The notes below the pieces were generated by a model. It did no database searches. It was not told the origin of the DNA and saw nothing but the letters and a program-made list of their open reading frames with translations. The position numbers and the translations under genes were made by a program. DNA of 64,000 bases from Gemmobacter caeni (GTDB lineage Bacteria > Pseudomonadota > Alphaproteobacteria > Rhodobacterales > Rhodobacteraceae), in assembly GCF_003054195.1 (NCBI RefSeq), contig NZ_QBKP01000001.1:1-64000 (forward strand), given 5' to 3'. Below, piece by piece: positions 25,420-34,055 of this stretch (position 1 is its first letter; every line of letters begins with the position of its first letter).

Positions 25420-27078
25420 ATGACGACCATTACCCTCACCGGCTTTCAGGTCGGTTACTCGGCCTCGACTCCGAATGCTATTTCTGCGTCGACCATCGAC
25501 ATCGTGGCGAATACCGGCTTCGGCTTCGAATACAGCTTCGATGCGCCCGTAAGCGGTGACTATTCTTCCATCACCATCACCAAGATCGTCGGTTCGGCCT
25601 ATGGCGTGAACGTCGACGGCGGGCCGGTCAACCTGAATACCCAGGCGGCCATCGCCGAAGTGAACTGGGGCGGCACGAACTTCACCAAGATCATGCGCGT
25701 GACGACCTCGGACGGTAATGACCACTTCTTCGTCATCGACGGTGATGAACTGCCGGCTTTCGCGGATATCAACGCCTACAACGCTTTCCTGGCTGACGCC
25801 TATGCCAGCTCGGATGTGAGCGAATGGTCTAGCACCCGTCTCGGGCCGGGCTTCCGTCTGTATCCGAAAAACTTCGACTCGATGTCGGGCACGGCCGAAA
25901 ACGATCTGATCATCGGGATCGACGGCGTGCATGACTGGAGCGAATCCTATCTGAGCGCGGGCATCGGCGATGACACCGTGTCCGGCACGGTGGGCGATGA
26001 CAAGCTGCGCCTTGGCTCGGGTGCCGATTTTGCGGATGGCCGCGGCGGCAATGACCGTATCTTCGGGGAAGCGGGCAACGACAGCATTAACGGCGGCACC
26101 GGGGCCGATACCGTTGACGGCGGGACCGGCAACGACTCCATCAGTGGTGGCGCCGACAATGACCGTCTGCTGGGCCGGATCGGGGATGACACGATCAGCG
26201 GCGATGCTGGCAACGATTATATCCATGGCGGCTCCGGCACCAACCTGCTGGATGGCGGCACCGGCGACGACACCGTGACCGGCGGCAGTGGCGTCGACCA
26301 GATCTTTGGCGGCGTCGGCAACGACCGCGTCCTGGCCGGTGGCGGCAGCGATCTGGTGGATGGCGGCGATGGCAATGACAAGCTCAGCGGTGGCTCCGGC
26401 AATGACACGCTCTACGGTGGCGATGGCAATGACACCGTCAGCGGCGGTTCCGGCAATGACGTGATCCAAGGCGGCGCGGGCACGAATACGCTCGCTGGCG
26501 ATGCCGGAAACGATACGATCAACGGCGGCAGCGATGCCGACAAGATCACGGGCGGCTCCGGTAACGACCAGATCACCGGCCAGTCCGGGGACGATGTGAT
26601 CAACGGCGACAGCGGCGACGATCAGATCGACGCGGGCCTCGGCAACGATACCGTTCTGGGCGGTGCCGATAACGATACGATGTTCCTGGGCGGCGGCAAC
26701 GACCGTGGCGATGGTGGCAGCGGCAACGATGCGATCACCGGGGGCAGCGGCACCGATACGCTGATCGGCGGCACCGGCAACGACACGCTGGATGGCGGTT
26801 CGGGCGATGACCGGCTGAGCGGCGGTCGCGGTGCCGATACCTTCGTCTTCGGCGACAACGGCGGTTCGGATACGATCACCGATTTCCGCGATGGCGTCGA
26901 CACGCTGCTGATCGACACCAACCTGGGTGTGTCGAACTTCACCGAACTGCGCGATCTGGGCGAGGCCGTGGGCCGCAACCTCGTGTTCACCTTCGAAACG
27001 GGCGACACGCTGACCCTGCGCAATACCAAGATCTCGCAGCTGGCGGGTGACGTGGTGTTCGACGACTTCCTGCTCTGA
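25420..27078 (+). CDS. RTX-repeat calcium-binding protein, type I secretion substrate
   Basis: A 552-residue acidic protein. Residues 1-150 are a non-repeat N-terminal domain of unknown function. Residues 160-485 carry many GGxGND-type nonapeptides (for example GGTGNDSISGG, GGDGNDKLSGG), which form calcium-bound beta rolls outside the cell. The last 80 residues (RGADTFVFGDNGGSDTITDF, DTLLIDTNL) match the usual C-terminal target region of type I secretion substrates. There is no N-terminal signal peptide, as expected. No type I ABC exporter or HlyD gene is nearby. A strong terminator follows. It may be an adhesin, surface-layer or biofilm protein; no enzymatic domain is recognised. Confidence 0.85.
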   Translation: MTTITLTGFQVGYSASTPNAISASTIDIVANTGFGFEYSFDAPVSGDYSSITITKIVGSAYGVNVDGGPVNLNTQAAIAEVNWGGTNFTKIMRVTTSDGNDHFFVIDGDELPAFADINAYNAFLADAYASSDVSEWSSTRLGPGFRLYPKNFDSMSGTAENDLIIGIDGVHDWSESYLSAGIGDDTVSGTVGDDKLRLGSGADFADGRGGNDRIFGEAGNDSINGGTGADTVDGGTGNDSISGGADNDRLLGRIGDDTISGDAGNDYIHGGSGTNLLDGGTGDDTVTGGSGVDQIFGGVGNDRVLAGGGSDLVDGGDGNDKLSGGSGNDTLYGGDGNDTVSGGSGNDVIQGGAGTNTLAGDAGNDTINGGSDADKITGGSGNDQITGQSGDDVINGDSGDDQIDAGLGNDTVLGGADNDTMFLGGGNDRGDGGSGNDAITGGSGTDTLIGGTGNDTLDGGSGDDRLSGGRGADTFVFGDNGGSDTITDFRDGVDTLLIDTNLGVSNFTELRDLGEAVGRNLVFTFETGDTLTLRNTKISQLAGDVVFDDFLL

Positions 27079-27097
27079 CCGGCAGTCGACAGATGTG

Positions 27098-27126
27098 AAA
27101 GGCCCGGGCCAGCGCCCGGGCCTTTT
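27098..27126. terminator. Terminator shared by RTX gene and mfd
   Basis: A 12-bp GC-rich stem (AAAGGCCCGGGC/GCCCGGGCCTTT) with loop CAGC, followed by T-rich sequence rightwards and preceded by A residues. It lies between convergent genes and may act in both directions. Confidence 0.85.
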
Positions 27127-30100
27127 TCATTTGCCTTTTGGTTTCAGCACCTTTTCCGCCAGATCGCGGGCGATGCCAAAGGCGCCGCGAATGCGGTCTC
27201 CCTCGGTCGGCCAATCAACAGCCAGCACGATCTTGTTGCCTGCGACCTTGGCCCCGCCCTGCTGGGCCTGAAGATATTCCACCAGCCCCGCCGGATTAGC
27301 GAATTTGTCATTGTGGAACTGCACCGTGGCGCCTTTCGGCCCCGCATTCAGCCGCGAGATGCCCGCCTTCTTGCACATCGCCTTGATGCGCACGACCAGC
27401 ATGAGCGTGTTCACCTCTTTCGGCAGCGGCCCGAAACGGTCGATCAGTTCGGCGGCGAAACCCTCCAGCTCCACCTTGCTCGCCAGATGGCTGAGCCTGC
27501 GGTAAAGCCCCAGCCGGATATCCAGATCGGGCACATACTCCTCGGGGATCAGCACGGGAACGCCAAGGTTGATCTGCGGCGCCCATTGATCGTCGACCGG
27601 CGCGAGGCCGGTGATCTCGCCCGATTTGATCTTGGAAATCGTCTCTTCCAGCATCTGCTGGTAAAGTTCGTAGCCGACTTCCTTGATATGGCCTGACTGT
27701 TCCTCGCCCAGCAGGTTCCCCGCCCCGCGCAGGTCGAGGTCGTGGCTGGCAAGGTTGAACCCGGCACCGAGGCTGTCGAGGCTCGCCAGCAGCTTCAGCC
27801 TCTTCTGCGCCTGCGGCGTCAGCGGGCTGCGCGGTTTGGTGGTCAGATAGCAATAGGCCCGGGTTTTCGACCGGCCGACGCGACCCCGGATCTGGTAAAG
27901 CTGGCTGAGGCCGAACATGTCGGCGCGGTGCACGATCATCGTGTTCGCTGTCGGAATATCGAGCCCGCTTTCCACGATCGTGGTGGCCAGCAGCACGTCG
28001 TATTTCCCGTCGTAGAACTCGTTCATCCGCTCATCAAGATCACCCGCCGCCAGCTGGCCATGCGCCACGACATAGCTGACCTCCGGCACATGGGTCCGCA
28101 GGAAATCCTCAATCTCGGGCAGATCGGCCACGCGCGGCACCACGAAGAAGCTTTGCCCGCCGCGATAGCGTTCGCGCAACAGTGCCTCGCGCAGCGTCAC
28201 GGTATCGAACTCGCTGACATAAGTACGGATCGCCAGCCGGTCCACTGGCGGGGTGGCGATGATCGAGAGGTCGCGCACGCCCGTGAGCGACAGTTGCAAC
28301 GTGCGCGGGATCGGCGTCGCGGTCAGCGTCAGCACATGCACCTCGGCGCGCATTTCCTTCAGCCGCTCCTTGTGGCTGACGCCGAAATGCTGTTCCTCGT
28401 CGATGATCAGCAGCCCGAGGTTCCTGAACTTCACCCCCTTCGCCAGCAGCGCATGGGTGCCGACGCAGATGTCCACGGTGCCATCTTCCAGCCCCTTGCG
28501 GGTGGCGGCGGCATCCCTGGCGGAGACGAAGCGCGACAAGGGCCGCACCTCGATCGGGAAGCCGCGGAAGCGTTCGGCGAAGCTGCGGTAATGCTGGCGC
28601 GCCAGAAGCGTGGTCGGGCAGATCACCGCCACCTGCATCCCGGCCATGGCGGCGACAAAGGCGGCGCGCATCGCGACCTCGGTCTTGCCGAAGCCCACGT
28701 CGCCCACGACCAGCCGGTCCATCGGATTGCCGGCCTCAAGATCCGCCACCACATCGGAAATCGCGTTCAGCTGATCGTCGGTTTCCTGATAGGGGAAGCG
28801 CGCGGCAAAGGCCTCCCATGCCGAATGCGGCGCCTCAAGGATCGGCGCATGGCGCAGGTGACGTTCTGCGGCAATCCGCATCAGCCGGTCGGCAATCTCG
28901 CGGATACGCTCCTTGAGCTTTGCCTTCTTCGCTTGCCATGCCCCGCCGCCCAGACGGTCCAGCAGCCCGTCCTCATGACCATAGCGGCTGAGGAGTTCGA
29001 TATTCTCGACCGGCAGATAAAGCTTGGCATCCTCGGCATAGACCAGATGCACATATTCATGCGGCGGGCCGGGGCGGTTGCGCGGCGGTTCGGGCACGCG
29101 CAGGGTTTCGAGCCCCACGAACCGCCCGACACCATGTTCGACATGCACCACCAGATCGCCGGGGCTCAGCGTGCCAAGGTCTTGCAGGAAGTTCTCGGCC
29201 CGTTTCTTGCGGCGCGGCTTGCCCAGCAGGCGGTCGCCCAGCACATCCTGTTCGGAAATCACCGCAAGGCCCGGCGCGGTAAAGCCCTCGTCCAGCGCCC
29301 AGACCGCGAGGAACAGCCCGCCCTTGCCTTCCGGCACTGCGCGCAGATCGGCGACTTCAGCGGTGGCCGAAAGCCCCTGATCCTCCATCAGCCCCTTCAG
29401 CCGCTCGCGCGCCCCTTCGGACCACGAAGCAATCACCACCTGCCGCTCTGTCCGCAGGCTGCGCACATGATCGGCCAGCGCACCGAACAGGCTCAGGCTT
29501 TCGACCTGTCGCTCGGGCGCGAAATTGCGCCCGATCCGCCCGCCCGCATCCAGAACGCCCGGACCGGGGCTTTGCGGCAAAGGCGAAAGCTGGATCACCC
29601 GATGCCCGGCAATCGAAGCCTCGAAGGCGGCGTCATCCAGATAAAGCGCCTCGGGCGGACACGGTTTGTAAACCGTATCCATGCGCCCCTTGACGCCCAG
29701 ATGTTCACGCCGCGCCTCATATTGGTCGGCGATCCCCTCCCAGCGCGACAGCCGTGCGGGTGTCACCTGATCGTCCAGCATGACGCTGGCATCGGGGAGA
29801 TAGTGGAACAGCGTCTCCAGCCGGTCATGGAACCACGGCAGCCAGTGCTCCATCCCCTGATGTTTGCGGCCCGCGCTGACCGCCTCGTACAGCGGATCAT
29901 CCGTCGTGGCACCGAATTCGATGCGATAGGTCTGGCGGAAGCGGGTGATCGCCGCCTCGTCCAGCATGACCTCCGACACCGGCGCCAGATCGACGGCCGT
30001 CAGCTTTTCGGTCGTGCGCTGGCTTTCAGGGTCGAAGCGGCGGATGCCATCCAGCACATCGCCGAAGAAATCCAGCCGCACCGGCCCACCCTCGCCCGGC

Positions 30101-30594
30101 GGATAGATGTCAACGATACCGCCGCGCAGCGCGTAATCGCCGGGTTCGGTCACGGTGGTCGTCGGTGAAAACCCCATGCGCGCCAGGTAGTCGCGCAAGG
30201 CGCCCTCGTTCACCCGTTCGCCCACACGGGCAGAGAAGGACGCCGCCCGCACCACCTCGCGCGCGGGCAGGCGCTGCGTCACCGCGTTCAGCGTGGTCAG
30301 CAGGATGAAGCGATCCGCCACCCCATGCGCCAGCAGCGCAAGTGTCGCCATCCGGCGGGCCGAGATTTCGGGATTGGGCGACACCCGGTCATAGGGCAGG
30401 CAGTCCCAAGCCGGGAAATCCAGCACCAGCGCATCGGGCGCCATGAAGGCCAGCGCGCGGCGCATCGCCTCCATCCGCTTGTCGTCGCGCGCGACATGCA
30501 CCACGGCCCGGCCACGCGACAGTTCCTTCGCCAGCAGGCAGGCATCATATCCCTCTGGCGCACCGCCGAGGACGATCTTCATCTGTTCCGACAT
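27127..30594 (-). CDS. mfd: Transcription-repair coupling factor
   Basis: A large ATP-dependent DNA translocase that removes stalled RNA polymerase and recruits UvrA to lesions. The 1155-residue product has the UvrB-like N-terminal region, an RNA-polymerase-interacting (CarD-like) domain near residues 480-570 (GDLVVHVEHGVGRFVGLETL), Walker A VVGDVGFGKTEVAMRAA, the DEEQ box (LLIIDEEQHFGVSHKERLK), LTLTATPIPRTLQLS and helicase motif VI IRGRVGRSKTRAYCYL. A C-terminal TRCF domain closes it. Length is normal. It is followed by the hairpin at 27098-27126. Confidence 0.97.
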   Translation of the reverse strand: MSEQMKIVLGGAPEGYDACLLAKELSRGRAVVHVARDDKRMEAMRRALAFMAPDALVLDFPAWDCLPYDRVSPNPEISARRMATLALLAHGVADRFILLTTLNAVTQRLPAREVVRAASFSARVGERVNEGALRDYLARMGFSPTTTVTEPGDYALRGGIVDIYPPGEGGPVRLDFFGDVLDGIRRFDPESQRTTEKLTAVDLAPVSEVMLDEAAITRFRQTYRIEFGATTDDPLYEAVSAGRKHQGMEHWLPWFHDRLETLFHYLPDASVMLDDQVTPARLSRWEGIADQYEARREHLGVKGRMDTVYKPCPPEALYLDDAAFEASIAGHRVIQLSPLPQSPGPGVLDAGGRIGRNFAPERQVESLSLFGALADHVRSLRTERQVVIASWSEGARERLKGLMEDQGLSATAEVADLRAVPEGKGGLFLAVWALDEGFTAPGLAVISEQDVLGDRLLGKPRRKKRAENFLQDLGTLSPGDLVVHVEHGVGRFVGLETLRVPEPPRNRPGPPHEYVHLVYAEDAKLYLPVENIELLSRYGHEDGLLDRLGGGAWQAKKAKLKERIREIADRLMRIAAERHLRHAPILEAPHSAWEAFAARFPYQETDDQLNAISDVVADLEAGNPMDRLVVGDVGFGKTEVAMRAAFVAAMAGMQVAVICPTTLLARQHYRSFAERFRGFPIEVRPLSRFVSARDAAATRKGLEDGTVDICVGTHALLAKGVKFRNLGLLIIDEEQHFGVSHKERLKEMRAEVHVLTLTATPIPRTLQLSLTGVRDLSIIATPPVDRLAIRTYVSEFDTVTLREALLRERYRGGQSFFVVPRVADLPEIEDFLRTHVPEVSYVVAHGQLAAGDLDERMNEFYDGKYDVLLATTIVESGLDIPTANTMIVHRADMFGLSQLYQIRGRVGRSKTRAYCYLTTKPRSPLTPQAQKRLKLLASLDSLGAGFNLASHDLDLRGAGNLLGEEQSGHIKEVGYELYQQMLEETISKIKSGEITGLAPVDDQWAPQINLGVPVLIPEEYVPDLDIRLGLYRRLSHLASKVELEGFAAELIDRFGPLPKEVNTLMLVVRIKAMCKKAGISRLNAGPKGATVQFHNDKFANPAGLVEYLQAQQGGAKVAGNKIVLAVDWPTEGDRIRGAFGIARDLAEKVLKPKGK

Positions 30595-30646
30595 GAGCCC
30601 CGATCTAACCCCTGCGTCGCCGAAGTAAAGCCTTGCCCGGAACCGC

Positions 30647-31171
30647 CTAGCCCAGAACGCCGATATGCATGTTCTGGTACATCCCCCACAGCGAGGTCAG
30701 CAGAATGGCGATCATCCCGATCAGCTGCGTCCCCATCCGCAGATGCACCAGCCGCCGCACCAGCACCTCGCCCCGGTGGTCGCCATCCGCGATGCGGTGG
30801 GCGCTGCGGACCGAAAGGGTCGAGACGACCACCATGGGACAGAACAGACAGAAGGCGGCCTGGGCGAACTCGATCCCGTAGTAAAAGCCCAGAACCACCA
30901 GCAGCGTCAGGATGAAGGCCACGAACCCCGCGATCCACAGACCCGAGACATGGGTGATGTAAAGCAGCCGGTTCACATTGACCCGCGCCATCGCCTCCAG
31001 ATCCTCCAGCGCCTGACCGCCGCTGCGACGCGCGCGCAGCACTAGATCGAAGGGCACCCCCAACACCCAATGGCTTGTCATCGACCATTGCACCGCCAGC
31101 ATGATCCAGAACCACAGGTTCGAGAATGACCGCATGTCGATCAGTTCGAATATGGTTTCATACCACTGCAT
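30647..31171 (-). CDS. Four-helix membrane protein (annotated elsewhere as SufBCD component)
   Basis: The 174-residue product has about four transmembrane segments (residues 16-40, 68-95, 95-112 and 150-170) and starts MQWYETIFELIDMRSFSNLWFW. In Rhodobacterales such proteins carry the label component of SufBCD complex. That name is inherited annotation, and nothing in the sequence points to iron-sulfur assembly. The ATG at 31171 gives the standard N-terminus. It lies 52 bases upstream of mfd on the same strand and is divergent from hemB. Confidence 0.7.
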   Translation of the reverse strand: MQWYETIFELIDMRSFSNLWFWIMLAVQWSMTSHWVLGVPFDLVLRARRSGGQALEDLEAMARVNVNRLLYITHVSGLWIAGFVAFILTLLVVLGFYYGIEFAQAAFCLFCPMVVVSTLSVRSAHRIADGDHRGEVLVRRLVHLRMGTQLIGMIAILLTSLWGMYQNMHIGVLG

Positions 31172-31341
31172 GCAACTCTCCGGTCGTGTCCCGCCGTTCG
31201 GAAACGGCCGCCCCGGCAAATGGCGGGACTGCGGCATTCCTATCCTTGCAGCGCAGGCTTTTCCATGGCAGGCAGAAAAAAATCCGGCGCGGGGTGGCTG
31301 GCCCATCCCCGCAAATCAGGACTTGCCGCAAGGACATGACG

Positions 31342-32340
31342 ATGCATCCCAGCCAGGCCGCCTTTCCCGCCACCCGTTTCCGCCGTGTCCGCCGCACGGA
31401 AAGCCTGCGCCGGCTGACACAGGAAAATGTGTTGACAACCAATGACCTGATCTGGCCGATCTTCATTCGCGACGGCGAGAATATCCGCGAACCCGTGATG
31501 TCGATGCCCGGTGTCGACCGGCTGTCGATCGACCTCGCGGTGCAGGCGGCGGAAGAGGCGGCGGCGCTTGGCATCCCGGCGCTCTGCCTCTTTCCCTATA
31601 CCGATCCTTCTGTCAAAACCGAGACCTGCGAAGAGGCCTGGAACCCCGACAACCTGACCAACCGCTGCATCCGTGCCATCAAGGCGGCAGTGCCGGAAAT
31701 CGCGGTGATGACCGACATCGCGCTCGATCCCTATAACTCCAACGGCCATGACGGCCTTGTGCGCGACGGCATCATCCTGAATGATGAAACGGTCGAGGCG
31801 CTGGTCCGCATGGCGCTGGCGCAGGCCGACAGCGGCGCTGACATCCTCGGCCCCTCCGACATGATGGATGGCCGGATCGGCGCGATCCGCGCGGCGATGG
31901 AAGCCGCGGGCCACAAGGACGTGGCGATCCTGTCCTATTCCGCCAAATATGCCAGCGCGTTCTACGGGCCGTTCCGCGATGCCGTGGGCGCCTCGGGCGC
32001 GCTGAAGGGGGACAAGAAGACCTATCAGATGAACCCCGGCAACAGCGACGAAGCCCTGCGCCTGATCGAGCGTGACCTGCGCGAGGGCGCTGATATGGTG
32101 ATGGTCAAGCCGGGCATGCCCTATCTCGATATCTGTCGCCGCGTGAAAGACAGCTTTGGCGTACCGACCTATGCCTACCAGGTCTCCGGTGAATATGCGA
32201 TGATCCGGGGCGCGGCCCTGAACGGCTGGATCGATGGCGAAAAGGCCATGGTTGAAAGCCTTCTGGGCTTCAAACGCGCTGGCTGCGACGGCATCCTGAC
32301 CTATTTCGCCCCCGCCGTCGCGCGGCTCCTGCGGGCCTGA
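31342..32340 (+). CDS. hemB: Porphobilinogen synthase (ALA dehydratase)
   Basis: Condenses two 5-aminolevulinate molecules to porphobilinogen in tetrapyrrole synthesis. The 332-residue TIM barrel has both active-site lysines, Lys202 (SYSAKYASAFYGPFRDA) and Lys256 (MVMVKPGMPYLD). The metal loop reads DIALDPYNSNGHDG (125-138) and lacks the three zinc-binding cysteines of the Zn-dependent class, so it should be the Mg-type or metal-independent form, as in Rhodobacter. The ATG at 31342 is seven bases from AAGGA; the in-frame ATG at 31336 is too close to that Shine-Dalgarno site. Confidence 0.96.
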   Translation: MHPSQAAFPATRFRRVRRTESLRRLTQENVLTTNDLIWPIFIRDGENIREPVMSMPGVDRLSIDLAVQAAEEAAALGIPALCLFPYTDPSVKTETCEEAWNPDNLTNRCIRAIKAAVPEIAVMTDIALDPYNSNGHDGLVRDGIILNDETVEALVRMALAQADSGADILGPSDMMDGRIGAIRAAMEAAGHKDVAILSYSAKYASAFYGPFRDAVGASGALKGDKKTYQMNPGNSDEALRLIERDLREGADMVMVKPGMPYLDICRRVKDSFGVPTYAYQVSGEYAMIRGAALNGWIDGEKAMVESLLGFKRAGCDGILTYFAPAVARLLRA

Positions 32341-32474
32341 CGGGCGGTCTTTCGCCGGAACCGGCCCTGCCGCCGGTCAAGGGCAAGTGACATGCGCCAC
32401 CTGATCCGCTATATGTGGATTGGACGGCCCGTCAGAGGCCATGCGGCAGCGCCGCAAGCAATGAGAGGCAGAGC

Positions 32475-33023
32475 ATGATCGACAGACGCACCTTTCTTCT
32501 GTGCTCGGGCGCGGCCTTCGCGCTGGGCGCCTGCGGCAATGGCGTGGGCGGGCGTGGCAGCGCCACAATCGACGCCCGTGTGGACGAGACGCGGAACTAC
32601 CTGTTCAACCGCTACCCCGGCACGCGCGATCTCGCCTCCAAGGCTTACGGCGTGCTTTACATGCCGCTGGTGACCGAGGCGGGCTTCGGGATCGGCGGCG
32701 CCTTCGGTCGCGGGGCGCTGCGCATCAATGACGTGACGGTGGATTACTATTCCGCCGCGAAGGCCTCCATCGGGCTTCAGATCGGTGCTCAGCAATATGC
32801 CCATGCACTGTTCTTCATGACGCAGGATGCACTCAGCGATTTCCGCCGCTCGCCGGGCTGGGCTGCTGGTGCTGACCTGAAATACGCCACTCCGGAACAG
32901 GGCGCCTCCATTGGCAAGGACACGACCGAAATCGACCCGGTGATCGCGCTGGTCTTCGGTCAGGCGGGCCTGATCGCGGGAGCCACGCTGTCGGGCACCA
33001 AATACACCCGCATCATCCCGTAA
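32475..33023 (+). CDS. SYLF/DUF500-domain lipoprotein
   Basis: A 182-residue exported lipoprotein. The N-terminus MIDRRTFLLCSGAAFALGAC combines an RR-containing, Tat-like start with lipobox LGAC (Cys20). The mature part has the SYLF (YSC84-like) pattern: SKAYGVLYMPLVTEAGFGIGGAFGRGALRI, split by VDYYSAAKASIGLQIGAQQY, and DLKYATPEQGASIG. SYLF domains bind phospholipids. The function in bacteria is unclear. It has its own RBS (GAGAGGCAGAGC) and a hairpin follows at 33031-33053. Confidence 0.85.
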   Translation: MIDRRTFLLCSGAAFALGACGNGVGGRGSATIDARVDETRNYLFNRYPGTRDLASKAYGVLYMPLVTEAGFGIGGAFGRGALRINDVTVDYYSAAKASIGLQIGAQQYAHALFFMTQDALSDFRRSPGWAAGADLKYATPEQGASIGKDTTEIDPVIALVFGQAGLIAGATLSGTKYTRIIP

Positions 33024-33030
33024 AGCGAAA

Positions 33031-33053
33031 GGGGCAGGAAAACCCGCCCCATT
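33031..33053 (+). terminator. Terminator-like hairpin after the SYLF gene
   Basis: GGGGCAGG pairs with CCCGCCCC around an AAAA loop, with one internal mismatch, and is followed by ATTTG. It is weak as an intrinsic terminator but correctly placed eight bases after the stop. Confidence 0.55.
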
Positions 33054-33058
33054 TGCTT

Positions 33059-33098
33059 CTTGCCGAAATACTCCGGGGTCCGGGGCAGCGCCCCGGTC
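33059..33098. repeat. Dispersed rhodobacterial intergenic element (half form)
   Basis: TCTTGCCGAAATACTCCGGGG followed by a CCGGGGC-AGC-GCCCCGG hairpin. The core TCTTG-x-C-xx-AAATA and the G-rich tail match the elements at 14403-14435 and 61417-61469. It lies between convergent genes. Confidence 0.6.
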
Positions 33099-33106
33099 CT
33101 GTCGGT

Positions 33107-33976
33107 TCAGTCCCGCGTCAGGCGCCGGATCAGGCTCGATGTGTCATTGCGCCCGCCGCCCATGTTCTGCACTTCCTTGTAGAACTGGTCCACCAACGCG
33201 GTAACAGGCAGCGACGCGCCGATCTGGTCAGCGGTTTCCAGACAGATCTTCAGATCCTTGCGCATCCAGTCCACCGCAAAGCCGAAATCGAACTGACCGG
33301 ACAGCATGGTCTTGTGGCGGTTGGCCATCTGCCAGCTTCCGGCTGCCCCCTGGCTGATCACCTCGACCACCGCCTCGCCGTCAAGCCCCGCCTTCTGCCC
33401 GAAGGCCAGCGCCTCCGACAGGCCCTGTACCAGGCCGGCAATGCAGATCTGGTTCATCATCTTGGCAATCTGCCCGGCGCCGCTGTCGCCCAGACGGCGG
33501 CAGATGCGGGCATAGGCGGCTATCACCGGCTCGGCCCGGTCATATTCGGCCTGGGCACCCCCGCACATCACGGAAAGCACGCCATTCTGCGCCCCGGCCT
33601 GCCCGCCGGACACAGGCGCATCGACGAATCCCTTGCCTTCCCCGGCGGCGACCGCCGAAAGTTCACGCGTTACCTGTGCCGAAACCGTGGTGTGGTCGAC
33701 GAAGATCGCACCGCGCTCCATCCCTGAAAAGGCGCCATCCGCGCCAAGGCAGACGCTGCGCAGGTCGTCATCATTGCCGACGCAGACCATCACGAATTCC
33801 GCCCCCTGGGCCGCCGCGCGCGGCGTGGCGCCCCAGCCACCGCCAAATTCCGCAACCCAGGCCTTCGCCTTCGCCTCGGTCCGGTTATAGACCATCACCT
33901 CATGGCCCTTCGCCACCAGATGTCCCGCCATCGGATAGCCCATGACCCCAAGGCCGAGAAATGCCACCTTCGCCAT
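33107..33976 (-). CDS. 3-hydroxyisobutyrate-dehydrogenase-family oxidoreductase
   Basis: A NAD(P)-dependent beta-hydroxyacid dehydrogenase of 289 residues. It has the Rossmann motif FLGLGVMGYPMAGHL (6-20), the substrate signature FVDAPVSGGQAGAQNG (117-132) and catalytic Lys172 in GAGQIAKMMNQI. The substrate could be 3-hydroxyisobutyrate, tartronate semialdehyde or a related acid; the sequence alone does not separate these. AGGAGG precedes the ATG at 33976. It is divergent from the penicillin-acylase-type gene at 34056. Confidence 0.88.
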   Translation of the reverse strand: MAKVAFLGLGVMGYPMAGHLVAKGHEVMVYNRTEAKAKAWVAEFGGGWGATPRAAAQGAEFVMVCVGNDDDLRSVCLGADGAFSGMERGAIFVDHTTVSAQVTRELSAVAAGEGKGFVDAPVSGGQAGAQNGVLSVMCGGAQAEYDRAEPVIAAYARICRRLGDSGAGQIAKMMNQICIAGLVQGLSEALAFGQKAGLDGEAVVEVISQGAAGSWQMANRHKTMLSGQFDFGFAVDWMRKDLKICLETADQIGASLPVTALVDQFYKEVQNMGGGRNDTSSLIRRLTRD

Positions 33977-34055
33977 CGTGAACCCTCCTGCAATTGCCCC
34001 CGGACGCAGGATCGACTAGGAACGCATCTCGGGTTCAAGGTCAAGGACGCGCCCC

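Noticed and set aside
24106-26469. 787-codon minus-strand frame
   Set aside because: Shadow of the MFS and RTX genes. Its composition (repetitive VIAGAT-type text) mirrors the RTX repeats on the other strand.
27742-30168. 808-codon plus-strand frame
   Set aside because: Antisense to mfd, His/Arg/Gln-rich, with no motif. This is typical of high-GC shadow frames.
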